Assembly (NCBI RefSeq): GCF_018812025.1
Contig: NC_063045.1
Location: 19,488,420 to 19,552,419, forward strand
Reading direction: 5' to 3'
DNA: 64,000 nt
Source: Megalobrama amblycephala
Taxonomy: Eukaryota; Chordata; Actinopteri; Cypriniformes; Xenocyprididae
A model generated the notes under the pieces. That model searched no databases. It saw only the letters and a program-made list of their open reading frames with translations, and was not told the DNA's origin. Positions 35,801 to 44,450 of this stretch are shown piece by piece; within the stretch, counting starts at the first letter, position 1, and each line of letters begins with the position of its first letter. Position numbers and translations under genes: made by a program.

Positions 35801-37563
35801 CCACGGCCGTCAGCAGTGACATTAAAGGTATGTTTCATCAGGTGAGGCTACTCCATGAGGACAGACCACTCCTACGGTTCCTGTGGCGTGATATGCAGAG
35901 GGACAACCCTCCTAGTGTGTATGAATGGCAAGTCTTGCCATTTGGGACAGCTTGCTCCCCATGCTGTGCAACATATGCACTGCAGAGGCACATCACTGAT
36001 CACAGTCAAGAAGGAGACGAGGTGCGTGATGCTGTCGAAAGACACTTTTATGTGGACAATTGGCTCCAGAGCTTCTCTTCCTCTGAAGCAGCTAAAGCAT
36101 CGGTCAACAAGTTGAGGGAGCTACTGGCTAGTGGAGGTTTTGAATTAAGGCAATGGGCGAGTAACGTCCCGGATGTCATAAGGCACCTTCCCCCAGAAAT
36201 ACTGTCTCAAGACAGTGACCAGTGGCTCAACCAAAGTCAAATGGATCCGCAAGAACCTGCTCTGGGACTGCGCTGGAAGTGTGGATCAGACACATTGACA
36301 TATAAGTCCCATCTGCAGGAAGCAATCCCTACAACCATGAGGAATATTTACAGGGTGCTGGCCAGCCAATATGACCCACTTGGGTTCATCACCCCCTTCA
36401 CAACTAGGGCCAAGATTCTTGTTCAACTACTGTGGAATAATAAAAGAGAATGGGATGACCCACTGCTCCCTGGTGATATTCTTGAAGCTTGGAAGGTATG
36501 GGAGAGCGAACTTCAACATCTGGAAAAGCTCAGTTTGCCTCGTTGTTATGTAAGCCTCAAATTAGACCACCCCAGCTGCACCCAAGAAGTCCACATCTTC
36601 TGTGATGCTTCAGAGCGGGCCTACGGGTGTGTTGGATATTTACGTACTGAGCATCCTCACGGTCAAGTTGAAGTGTCATTCATGACTGCCCGATCGCGAG
36701 TAGCTCCCAAGAAACAACTTTCCATGCCCAGGTTGGAGCTGTGTGCTGCTCTTACTGGCGCACAACTTGCCCAAGTGTTGCGGAGGGAACTAACATTGAA
36801 CATTGCTCGAGTTATTCTGTGGACAGACTCAACTACTGTTCTTAACTGGCTCCAGTCTGATTCCTGCCGCTTCAAGGTATTTGTAGGGACACGGGTTGCT
36901 GAAATTCAGGAGCTGACTAATAACGAAGACTGGCATTATGTTGACTCCTTGAACAACCCAGCTGATGACATCACAAGGGGAAAGACCCTACTGGAACTGG
37001 CAGGTGAAAATAGATGGACCAAAGGACCTTCCTTTCTGTGGCTCTCACCTAAAGACTGGCCAAATATCCCAACTGTTCCCAGAAAGGAGGATTCAGAAGA
37101 ACTGCGAAAACCTCTTTCCTGCCTTAATATTGTCACAGACACCTGCCCCTCCCCTCCTGACCCCAAAGACTTCCAGTGTTTTACAGAGCTAGTGAAGGCC
37201 ACTGCAGAATACCTACACAAAGCAACCCCATCTGATTCACAAGGGCCCACGGCTGAAACTTATCAGAAAGCAGAATTGGAGATCCTTAAAGCTGCCCAAA
37301 GAGAGAGTTTCCCTGAGGAGACTCAGTGTCTTACTGTTTGTAAACCAGTACCATCATCAAGTCGACTAGCACTGCTGGCACCTGAACTTGATAAAGAAGT
37401 GTACATCATTCGTGTTGGTGGAAGACTACGTCAAGTCAAGTCAAGTCAAATTTATTTATATAGCGCTTTTACAATTGGTAATTGTTTCAAAGCAGCTTTA
37501 CATATTAGAAGCACAGAAAAAAGGGAAGTGGTTAAAAATAAGCTGTACAAACAAGCGTGGTAA
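32872..37563 (+). CDS. BEL/Pao gag-pol polyprotein, 5' part, frame ends in a foreign insert
   Basis: A 1563-codon open frame. The N-terminal gag region has a segment around residue 280 (PSIPDFTCDDPREFARL) like the DUF1759 part of Pao elements. Two zinc-knuckle-like motifs follow at about residues 545-585 (CWRCGRSHQAAQC and CSICKGKHLNALH). An aspartic protease motif ILDDGSE lies near residue 640. Reverse transcriptase spans about residues 930-1070, with SSDIKGMFHQVRL and the active-site box FYVDNWL, where the second Asp of YxDD is Asn. RNase H follows (FCDASERAYG, MPRLELCAAL, WTDSTTVLNW, NNPADDITRG). The last 40 or so codons, after VGGRLRQ, come from an inserted repeat, so the native frame is cut before integrase. 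It would reverse-transcribe the element's RNA in a cytoplasmic particle. Confidence 0.93.
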   Translation: MKMARAPSDRDFRPDDVRPRRQRNPPVWLKEYEVDFPRPVVFDQPSQHFLEMKDSGRYYQRSAEMTPLPKSSIPHNWSREDMERMPSASYVPLYESTPTPSHHTLPMLEVLQQLQEDNRRLHQTVLDMQRRMDKSDALSPHHSLRLVPEHSPSVRMKQTVVVPQSVHQTAIEEEEEDWPPPPPPVTSDEGPKQPNPEHRVIDVLEELKERILKLELKRSSSPSTPNYQQPDDDTGQSESWSNPSNIAAPPLPPQRDYSFTDAQPRSQERSYRGPKPSIPDFTCDDPREFARLRISLENILPSDATERFKYQILLDHLKFEEALLIADSYSNSLYPYSDTMASLIQHYGQPHQLALRRIAELMDGPTIRSGDSIGFCKFALRVRALVGMLEQLKQEGLIELQCGSHVARLSSKLPQDLRANFRRYLHPLKRGVPSLLDFAEWLEYELQIQEGGDAFAQIEANKEATKRQRDHRKDGKGRNRPLTVLLGSTQTTSEASSVTKPHLQLPERSRLYCPYCCNNLHNLDDCSNFSHLTKQQQKQWVMNNSRCWRCGRSHQAAQCRLRVSCSICKGKHLNALHDVNTKTGEQTKGEKSSAATLCGLVNSSTDILYLDRKAGCNQVLLKVSKVLLRNGSRTLETYAILDDGSERTILLQEAAVKLKLQGPTESLTLRTVRQDLRVIQGSSVSFTISPASQPERVYKIGGAFTAAQLGLAEHTYHVERLQRKYRYLRKLPLPEIKCAQPLLLIGSDFPHLITPIQPVRLGPPGGPVAVKTRLGWTLQGPTKCLPLQNGTQTCLFTATLSPLAELHHNVEKLWQLDILPYKNEKLVTRSRQDQTAMELLQTKTVRVNINGVQRYATPLLRVKSMPTLSASPTSVLANLRSTEKRLIRDPDRATAYNSEIQKLEQAGYATKVSQEVLESSRESWFIPHHMVTHNEKNRIVFNCSFTHQGNNLNELLLPGPNLSASLLGVLLRFREHTTAVSSDIKGMFHQVRLLHEDRPLLRFLWRDMQRDNPPSVYEWQVLPFGTACSPCCATYALQRHITDHSQEGDEVRDAVERHFYVDNWLQSFSSSEAAKASVNKLRELLASGGFELRQWASNVPDVIRHLPPEILSQDSDQWLNQSQMDPQEPALGLRWKCGSDTLTYKSHLQEAIPTTMRNIYRVLASQYDPLGFITPFTTRAKILVQLLWNNKREWDDPLLPGDILEAWKVWESELQHLEKLSLPRCYVSLKLDHPSCTQEVHIFCDASERAYGCVGYLRTEHPHGQVEVSFMTARSRVAPKKQLSMPRLELCAALTGAQLAQVLRRELTLNIARVILWTDSTTVLNWLQSDSCRFKVFVGTRVAEIQELTNNEDWHYVDSLNNPADDITRGKTLLELAGENRWTKGPSFLWLSPKDWPNIPTVPRKEDSEELRKPLSCLNIVTDTCPSPPDPKDFQCFTELVKATAEYLHKATPSDSQGPTAETYQKAELEILKAAQRESFPEETQCLTVCKPVPSSSRLALLAPELDKEVYIIRVGGRLRQVKSSQIYLYSAFTIGNCFKAALHIRSTEKREVVKNKLYKQAW

Positions 37564-38099
37564 TATGTAACATATACAAGATGGTGCTACATTAAGCCAA
37601 TGTCGGCTGACTCCCAGGGGTGGAAAAAACCCCCTAGGAGAAAAACCCAGCGTGCTAACACTGGGAAAAAAGTCCTAGGAGGGAAAAAACCCCTTGGAAG
37701 ATATATATAATATATGTAAATGGATATGGAGATCAAAATCTGAATTATACATTTTTATTATAGAGATTAAAAATAGATTATATATAAATATATGTAAGCG
37801 GATACGGGGATTAAAAATCTGAATTATAGATGCAGCCAGAACTGGATCTGTAGGCCCATTGTCTCCTGGGCTACGTTGTAGTCAGGTCCAGACACAGGTT
37901 CTCCATCTGATCTGGATACGGCCTGGATCCAGCACCCGGCAAACCTCAGGATAAGCAGAGAGACAGATATTAGCGTAGATGCCATTCTTATTCTGATGTA
38001 CAGGTATATCTAGTGTTATAGGAAATGTTCTCGGTTCCGGCCGACCTAATTATTGCAGCGTAACAATCCTTTAACGGATTTGAAAAATGTTAATGTAGA
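37431..38099 (-). mobile_element. antisense 3' fragment of a non-LTR retrotransposon (RTE/Expander-like)
   Basis: Starts with four TCAAG repeats, which read on the other strand as a short tandem 3' tail. ATTTATTTATATAGCGCTTT and GTTTCAAAGCAGCTTTACAT follow, wording typical of the 3' end of fish RTE-type elements in reverse. C-rich segments (AAAAAACCCCCTAGGAG) recur twice. The right limit is where integrase codons resume, about 38100. I found no clear target duplication. Confidence 0.75.
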
Positions 38100-39296
38100 T
38101 GTAACCAGCTAGAACCAGAAATGATTCATCCAATTGTTCTAGACCCAAAGCACCCAGTTACTAGGATGCTCATTCGGCATGTTGACAATAACTTAAAACA
38201 CCCTGGGTCTGAACGACTTTTTGGGGAATTACGACGCAAGTACTGGATACTTCGTGGCCGTGAAGCTGTTCGGAAAGAGCAGCGTGCTTGTCTGGAATGT
38301 CAGAGATGGAGAGCCCACCCAGTCATTCCTCAGATGGCAGATCTACCTCCTGCCCGCCTCCGCTTGCAGTGCCCTCCATTCTTCTCTACTGGAGTGGACT
38401 GCTTTGGCCCCTTTTTAGTCAAAATAGGTCGGCGCAACGAAAAGAGATGGGGGATCCTATTTAAATGTTTAACTACAAGAGCAGTACACATTGAAGTCTT
38501 GACTAGCCTAGATACAGACTCCTTTCTAATGGCCCTGAGGAGGTTTGTTTCTCGCAGGGGCAAACCTGCTGAATTACTGTCCGACCAAGGCACTAACTTT
38601 AAAGGAGGTGAGCGAGAACTCAGTGACGCTTTCAAAGCCATGCACCCTTCATTGCAAACTCACCTGGCTGAGCACCAGATCAAGTTTCTCTTCAACCCCC
38701 CTAATGCACCGCACTTTGGAGGTATCTGGGAAAGGGAAATTCGTTCCATAAAGTCAGCCTTAAATGCCACCCTCAATGGCCAGACTGTGACTGAGGAAAT
38801 GCTCAACACCATCCTCATCGAAATTGAAGGAATTCTGAATTCCAAGCCCCTAGGTTATGTCTCCTCTGATGTGGCTGACCCAGACCCAGTTACCCCAAAT
38901 CTCCTTTTGATGGGGCGGCTAGATCCTTCATTGCCACAAACCATATACCACGATTCCAGTCTACTCAGTCGACGGCGCTGGAGGGCCTGTCAAGTCCTTG
39001 CTGACAGATTCTGGTCACAATTCCTAAAAAACTACCTGCCAGCATTGCAAATACGGGAGAAATGGCAAACCGACACAGATCCACTTAAACCAAACACAGT
39101 GGTGCTCATAGTGGACCCTCAGCTGCCCAGAGCACTATGGCCAATCGGACAGATAATCAAAGTGTTTACTGGAGCAGATGGGCGAATACGTACAGCAGAA
39201 GTTAAGGTGAACAGTCGGACCTATATCAGACCTGTTAGCCGTCTGATCCGCCTTCCCGCTGTTTCAGATGATCGGGACAAAGGGTTGCCCCAATAA
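38100..39296 (+). CDS. BEL/Pao integrase region, 3' part of pol
   Basis: The open frame resumes after the insert, with the first Met at 38121. It shows a zinc-binding H-H-C-C region (HPGSERLFGELRRKYW, then CLECQRW) and the catalytic D-D-E set in GVDCFGPF, SDQGTNFKG and FGGIWEREIRS. A short C-terminal segment with VNSRTYIRPVSRLIRLP follows before the stop at 39294-39296. Integrase would insert the DNA copy into the chromosome. Separated from the protease/RT/RNase H part by the insert at 37431-38099. Confidence 0.93.
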   Translation, partial: CNQLEPEMIHPIVLDPKHPVTRMLIRHVDNNLKHPGSERLFGELRRKYWILRGREAVRKEQRACLECQRWRAHPVIPQMADLPPARLRLQCPPFFSTGVDCFGPFLVKIGRRNEKRWGILFKCLTTRAVHIEVLTSLDTDSFLMALRRFVSRRGKPAELLSDQGTNFKGGERELSDAFKAMHPSLQTHLAEHQIKFLFNPPNAPHFGGIWEREIRSIKSALNATLNGQTVTEEMLNTILIEIEGILNSKPLGYVSSDVADPDPVTPNLLLMGRLDPSLPQTIYHDSSLLSRRRWRACQVLADRFWSQFLKNYLPALQIREKWQTDTDPLKPNTVVLIVDPQLPRALWPIGQIIKVFTGADGRIRTAEVKVNSRTYIRPVSRLIRLPAVSDDRDKGLPQ

Positions 39297-39319
39297 CCGC
39301 AAATTTGTGGAGCAAATTT

Positions 39320-39327
39320 GGGGGCGG
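39320..39327 (+). other. polypurine tract
   Basis: GGGGGCGG one base before the 3' LTR is the expected place for the plus-strand primer of an LTR retrotransposon. Confidence 0.6.
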
Positions 39328-39328
39328 C

Positions 39329-39670
39329 TGTTGTAAAGGAAAGTGCAAGCCAGTACAGCAGAGGGCGCTAACAGACTGTATTATTATAACTGCCTGAATT
39401 ACTCGCGTTCTAAAAAGGAAGTTGTTTTTAGTTTGTAGTGGAGCGGCAGGCAAAAGGAAACCAGCTCTTTAAGTGTTGTTAATACTGTTAAAATCTTGCT
39501 TTGGTGGATTTGTGCGTGTAGAAAACCAACCACATCTCTATCCACCTGTAACCTGTAGAAGTAGCAAGCTGGAATAAAATGATTACAAATGGAGAACAAA
39601 GACTCGTGCATTCTAACAGATGCCCCACAGTGATCATAACTTCAGACTAGCAACTTAAACCTTCATTACA
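39329..39670 (+). repeat. 3' LTR of the BEL/Pao element
   Basis: Starts TGTTGTAAAGG, ends CATTACA, 342 bp, no difference seen from the 5' LTR. Followed by the target duplication CTAAG. Confidence 0.95.
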
Positions 39671-39675
39671 CTAAG

Positions 39676-40309
39676 CATCACTACTGAGTACAAGTGGTTA
39701 CACACAACACAACTCTTTTTCGAGAGCTTATTTTATATATAATCATTTGAATTGCAATCATTGTAATTATCATCCTCGTTCTGATTTCAGAAAATAACTT
39801 TCTTGTTAATCGCACTGTCTCTCTCTGGTCGCTTCTTTGACAATTGCCCTTCATGTCGGGTTGGTCTGGTAGTTTGGCTTGATCTTAGTAGTGCAGAATT
39901 CTGTTTACTTTTGGACACAGTCACGAGATAATAAATAAGTTTAGTTTGAATATCAAATGAGGTATTACAACAAACATATATCAAAATGAGGTAATCTTTA
40001 AGTCGATTTATTCAATTGAGCATAGTTAAATTGTTATATTTTCAATCTTATTCTGGATTAGGAGACCATTATAATGCATCCAAAGATAAATTATAAAAAC
40101 TTTAATGATGAGTTTTTCATTTATTTGTCACGTGACAGAAGCACAAAAAGTCCATGAATGTTTGTCAATGTTCTAGAAGGATGTTAGAAGACAAGGATGT
40201 GATACAACCTGAAAAACTTTGAAGAAAAAAAAAAAAACTAGTGTGCGTGGTGGAATTTGAGCTCCTCTTCCTTGTTTATGTCAAGATCAGCAAAACTGGA
40301 ATTAATCAC
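39676..40309. other. upstream flank of the Gig2-like gene
   Basis: AT-rich; no gene. A 27-bp stretch around 39985-40012 (ATGAGGTAATCTTTAAGTCG) is repeated in reverse at about 32421-32450 on the other side of the BEL element, a further trace of inverted repetition in this locus. Confidence 0.5.
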
Positions 40310-40342
40310 TTTCCCATTCCACAGTTTGAGTCTGTATAAATA
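40310..40342 (+). promoter_or_regulatory. ISRE-like site and TATA box of the Gig2-like gene
   Basis: TATAAATA at 40335-40342 lies 51 bp before the ATG at 40394. Just upstream, TTTCCCATTC (40310-40319) read on the minus strand gives GAATGGGAAA, a 9 of 10 match to the interferon-response core GAAANNGAAA. This fits an interferon-inducible gene but is a short motif match. Confidence 0.5.
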
Positions 40343-40393
40343 AGAGTTAGTTTAACGAGTCGTCACATCTTTTGTCTTTCCTGTTCATTAAGG

Positions 40394-41020
40394 ATGGCTC
40401 TAGTGCACAGCAATGTTCTACTTCAGGCGTTGTCTAGCTTCACAGGTGTTGCCGTGAAGGCTTACACCGATTTGGAAAAGCCAAAGGGTGATGAACTCAC
40501 AAGTTTCCTACTCCAAGCCTCTACACCACTGGAAATTCTCAACACAGGTTCATGCAAGGAGCTATTTGTGAATATGGACAAATTCTTTGACCCAAAGTTT
40601 GATTATGATTGCACAAATGTAAAAGATGACACCACTTTTACACGTGGGAACGAACCATACATCCGCCCTTTTGGGTGGAAACGCATTGCTTTGAAAGTCC
40701 TGGATAAGTATCCCGATGGAAATGCCTGGTTGGGCACGGATGGATGGAGGAGTCACTCTGTGGATGGTGAGTGGCCTGTGTCCTATCATGGAACTAGCAT
40801 GTTTAGTGCTAAGTCCATCATTGAATCCAACTACAAAGCAGGCTCTAGAGGGCGGTTTGGAAGAGGAATTTATTCCACTTCTGATATCAATGAGGCTGCT
40901 GAATACAGTGAGATATTTACATGTGAAGAAACTGGAAAGAGATACAAAGTCTTGTTGCAGAACAGAATCAATCCGAAAATGAGGAAAATGTGCAGCAGGC
41001 AGGAATTGGGATTCCTCTAG
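40394..41020 (+). CDS. Gig2-like (PARP-like, interferon-induced) protein, C-terminus possibly frameshifted
   Basis: A single open frame of 208 codons. It resembles the fish Gig2 family (grass carp reovirus-induced gene 2), antiviral interferon-stimulated proteins with a PARP-like fold. Visible motifs are the WRSHSVDGEWPVSYHGTSMF block (residues about 117-136), where YHGT would carry the PARP His, and FGRGIYSTSDINEAAEY (about 156-172) with the Tyr, followed by GKRYKVLLQNRINP. The frame closes at a TAG at 41018-41020. In the next frame, 41011-41097 reads on to IVENAIRPYGILLKEV and a stop, which looks like the true family C-terminus. A one-base shift near 40980-41010 has probably altered the end. 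The ATG follows a TATA box. No intron is evident. Confidence 0.8.
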   Translation: MALVHSNVLLQALSSFTGVAVKAYTDLEKPKGDELTSFLLQASTPLEILNTGSCKELFVNMDKFFDPKFDYDCTNVKDDTTFTRGNEPYIRPFGWKRIALKVLDKYPDGNAWLGTDGWRSHSVDGEWPVSYHGTSMFSAKSIIESNYKAGSRGRFGRGIYSTSDINEAAEYSEIFTCEETGKRYKVLLQNRINPKMRKMCSRQELGFL

Positions 41021-41097
41021 ACACTAATCGCGGAAAAGAAAAAGCGATTGTGGAGAACGCGATTCGGCCTTATGGAATTCTGCTGAAAGAGGTGTGA

Positions 41098-42017
41098 AGG
41101 ACCATCTCATCAACTTTGAGGGGTTATGTGAACATTTACTGCTTGTGGGATCATGATTATTAAAAATGTCATTATTTCTGGTTATTTCTCTGTTAGACTT
41201 AATTAGCTGGAAGGATTTGTGCTTCTTATGTGAGACATTCATTTTCTTGTATGTTTTTAGTTTGTAGTCAGGAAATTCAGGGTGAGGTTTTGAACCCAAA
41301 TATGAGAAGAGGGGCACACAATAGAGTTGTACTTGATTTTCACCCTCTAGATAAATAAAAATGTATGTCTATATATAAATATAGTTACTAATACATTTAT
41401 AAACAATACTAAAAGTAATAAAACAGTGAAAATACCTCATGTGTCACATGTATCCTCAGTCTTGTGTTTTTGGTTCAGTCCTGGTGACCTAGTTTTTCCC
41501 CAGTCTGTCTAATTATTAACTTGCCTGTGTAACCCTCCTGTGGATATATATTAAATACTCTGTGTTTTGGAATTCTCCCTTGTCAAACCTTTCAGATGTG
41601 CTGTCATTCAAGATCAGGACGCAGGAGAAGAAAGTTTTGCGTATTATTTGCATAGACACACTGGCCGCTTTGGACCTTTGCTGCGATACGTAAACGAGTC
41701 CGCCATATTGCTCCGGGCAAGACTGCGCAATGCAAGTAAACGGGGAGCTGCGGCTTTCCTGTACAAAAAGCGCAATAAAGTTTACATTTCTCAACCAATT
41801 TCAACGGTTTGTGATCTAGGTGTAGTGCGTAAAAGGTTCTGTATCCACTTACTCAGAATCTCTGTTAGAACTTGAAAATTATTTCTTCTCAAGCATATAT
41901 TTGGTTTATTTTTCTTAGTTAACAAATGTGGAGACGTCCCTAATGTAATATAATTTAATATAGGCTACATGAAATTAATGGAAATGTGGAAATGGCTTTT
42001 TTCTATAATTAAAGTTC
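41098..42017. other. 3' flank of the Gig2-like gene, GC-richer segment at 41567-41875
   Basis: A 102-codon plus-strand frame (41567-41875) and minus-strand frames are open over the same GC-richer segment. The minus strand contains GCAATATGGCGGACTCG, like a 5' UTR or start region, but stops soon after. I suspect a dispersed repeat or a gene fragment and cannot name it. Confidence 0.3.
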
Positions 42018-43315
42018 ATATGTTTATGCCAGTTTTTACATTGTTACTGTTTCATGCATTGATTTGTTCTTCATAATACACTCAAAAAAATGATTTTTTG
42101 ATGCTGTTCACTTTATGTAAACAACTTATTTTGATTCAACACGATTGTATTAGGTTTCTGGTTCAAATTTAATTGCTTCATGTTAATTTGACTTAAAACA
42201 ATTACTTTTTGACTTAACTTGATGTTTTCATATTAAAATAACATGTTTCAATCAAGTAAACTCAACCAGGACTCAATCAAACAAGACTTTCACAACCCAT
42301 CATGCTTTGCAAAGGGGCTGATCTAGGAGTGTAAATGTTGAAATAAACTGTTATTTTAAGCAGTTTTTAGCAACATGAGAAAATGGAGAGACTTTTTAAT
42401 GTTTACTGTTCTATTATGTTGGTATTTAAAAGTTTCTGTTATGTTAATAGTTTTGGGGTTACCATTGTGGTGAAGTGTAGAACATGTACTTGGGTTGAGG
42501 ACCTGCTAACAACAATTAAAGTTGTTTTAATAATAAAAACAACCGTTTTGGGCATGCCATAAAGGGAATATACCCATCTTCTGGCTAACGCCTAACAAAA
42601 AGAGACATTGCAGAGTGAAGATTTTGTAAAAGTTGTGAAAATGGTTCTTGAATGTGTCCAATGTGTCTTGAATGCTAAAATTAAGTTAACTTTATGTGCA
42701 AATTTTATTTCAACAAACAGAAAAATTAAGTAGTTTGTACAAAGACTAGTCTTGTTAGATCTACGTAATAAAATGATGCAAAAGAATTCATTATATTTTT
42801 TAAGTAAATCAAGCATATAATTTGTATCAGTGTACATTTTAAATGCATGAAAAACAATTGAACATCCTAACATATTATATGTTATATTTATGTTATATAG
42901 CTCACCCACTTAGATATCACTGCTTTATGTCACGTCAAAATCAAAATATCAATGAAAAAAAAAATGAAAACAAGTGTTTTATGTAAGTGCAGAAATATAT
43001 TTTATATACTAAATTTTAAGTGTTTGGACATCTCTTTGGTTACAGTGCACCCTGGTGGATATATGAGCTGTATCACAGGAGCGGTTGTCTGCAAACTTAT
43101 GTCCACAGTTTTGTTTTGCAACATAAAGGTCATTCCAGTAGATTACAGTATAGTATAGTGAAGTATAGTACTGAATTGTAGACACACACTTATAAAGTGC
43201 ACCTTGCTAGTACCGAGTTTGACCCCCTTTTGCCTTCAGAACTGCCTTGATTCTTCGTGGCACAGATTCAACAAGGTGCTGGAAACATTCCTCAGAGATT
43301 TTGGTCCAAATTGAC
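42018..43315. repeat. right arm of the large inverted duplication
   Basis: Reverse complement of 29874-30445 (for example AGGTGCTGGAAACATTCCTC, TCTCTTTGGTTACAGTGCAC). The arm is longer than its partner because of the 752-bp insertion at 42081-42832. With the insertion removed it is about 546 bp. The outer breakpoint lies inside a Tc1 element that continues only on this side. Confidence 0.88.
42081..42832. mobile_element. 752-bp insertion with TACA duplication
   Basis: The undisturbed sister sequence in the left arm shows the empty site (AATACATTTTAAATG in reverse complement). Here that site is split and TACA is present on both sides (42077-42080 and 42833-42836). The insert starts CTCAAAAAAATGATTTTTTG and is non-coding. 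The transposon class is not determined. Confidence 0.78.
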
Positions 43316-43910
43316 ATGATAGAATCACACAGTTGGTGCATATTTGTCATCTGCATTCATAATGCGAATCTCCTGTTCCACCACATCCCAAAGGTGCTCT
43401 ATTGGATTGTGGTGTTTAAAAATGCTCAACTGGTACCAAGTCAGGAAAATATCACCAACACCATTACACCACCAGCAGCCTGAACCGTTGATACAAGGCA
43501 GGATGGATCCATGCTTTCATGTTGTTTACACCAAATTCTGAGCCTACAATCTGAATGTTGCAGCAGAAATCAAGACTCATCAGTAAAAACAATGTTTTTG
43601 CAATCTTCTATTGTACAATTTCGGTGAGCCTGTGTGGACTGTAGCATCAGTTTCTTGTTCTTAGCTGACAGGAGTGCTTCTGCTGCTGTAGACCATCTGC
43701 TTCAAGGTTTGACGTGTTCTGTGTTCAGAGATGCTCTTCTGTATTATTTGAGTTACTGTTTTCTATCAGCTCGAACTAGTCTGGCCATTCTCCTCTGCCC
43801 TCTCGCATTAACTAGGCATTTTTCCCCCCCAAAACTGCTGCTTACTGGATATTTTCTCTTTTTCTGACCATTCTCTGCAAACCCCAGAGATTCTTCTTGT
43901 AAGAATAATT
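43190..43910 (-). pseudogene. Tc1-like transposase remnant, reverse orientation
   Basis: On the minus strand the sequence follows a Tc1-type transposase from its C-terminus upward. It shows SEECFQHLVESVPRRIK-like text near 43240-43310 (minus strand), the ATTGGATTGTGGTG region and the TGGACTGTAGCATCAG region, with many gaps and frameshifts. The terminal text TATAAAGTGCACCTTGCTAG lies at its plus-strand left. Related remnants are at 29874-30000 and 63440-64000. Confidence 0.75.
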
Positions 43911-44450
43911 ATTGGTCCCATTATAATTTAGTATGTTGTTATCTTTCAAATAATTTTAGAAATCTCCTTAGTCTAGTTCACAAGTACATTCTTTAGCTTA
44001 CAGAACGACACAAAGCCTCTTTGGCTGCCACGGCTTTGGCAGAGCTTTCCTTTTTTGGCACACAAGCATTTGACAAATTAGACCAAAAGTAAACACGATT
44101 ATGTAAATGTATGACAAAATCAAATTATGTATACTTTTCCAAAAGCTCCTTTGTTTGGCTCGATTATTCTCCTACAATTCCCACACAGGGCCATTGTAAA
44201 TTGGGTTATGCACAATTTTTGGAGAGGGTGTCCTTGGTAAGTAGATGTTTATTTTAGACTATAACTCAAGAGACCTGCATAATATATATTGACTTGCAAA
44301 GTCCCCTAGACTTTCAAGTGTAAATTTTAATGTAACAGATATAGAAATTAATGTAATATTCTTAACATATCTGACTTTTAGATCCTCAGCTGTGGACCCT
44401 TGGACTGAACAACTGATTAGAATTCAGTAACAGATTTCAAAGCAGACATC
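43911..44450. other. upstream region of the TM6SF-like gene
   Basis: No TATA box or CpG island recognised. CCTTGGACTGAACAACTGAT and the following bases up to the ATG at 44451 would be 5' UTR; a 5' non-coding exon further up cannot be excluded. Confidence 0.4.

Larger units (their letters stand above)
32496..39670 (+). mobile_element. BEL/Pao LTR retrotransposon, full length with an internal insertion
   Basis: Two 342-bp LTRs (32496-32837 and 39329-39670) appear identical base for base. A 5-bp target duplication CTAAG flanks the element (32491-32495 and 39671-39675). In order it has 5' LTR, primer-binding-like site, gag-pol frame, a 0.67-kb foreign insert in pol, integrase, purine tract and 3' LTR. 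LTR identity points to a very recent insertion. The pol frame is broken by an antisense non-LTR retrotransposon fragment, so this copy should not make a complete polyprotein. Confidence 0.95.

Noticed and set aside
33563..38845. Other-frame open reading frames within the BEL element
   Set aside because: Shadows of the gag-pol and integrase frames, with no domain motifs of their own.
41567..41875. 102-codon frame as a real gene after the Gig2-like gene
   Set aside because: Both strands are open over the same GC-richer segment, with no domain, TATA box or splice signals recognised.
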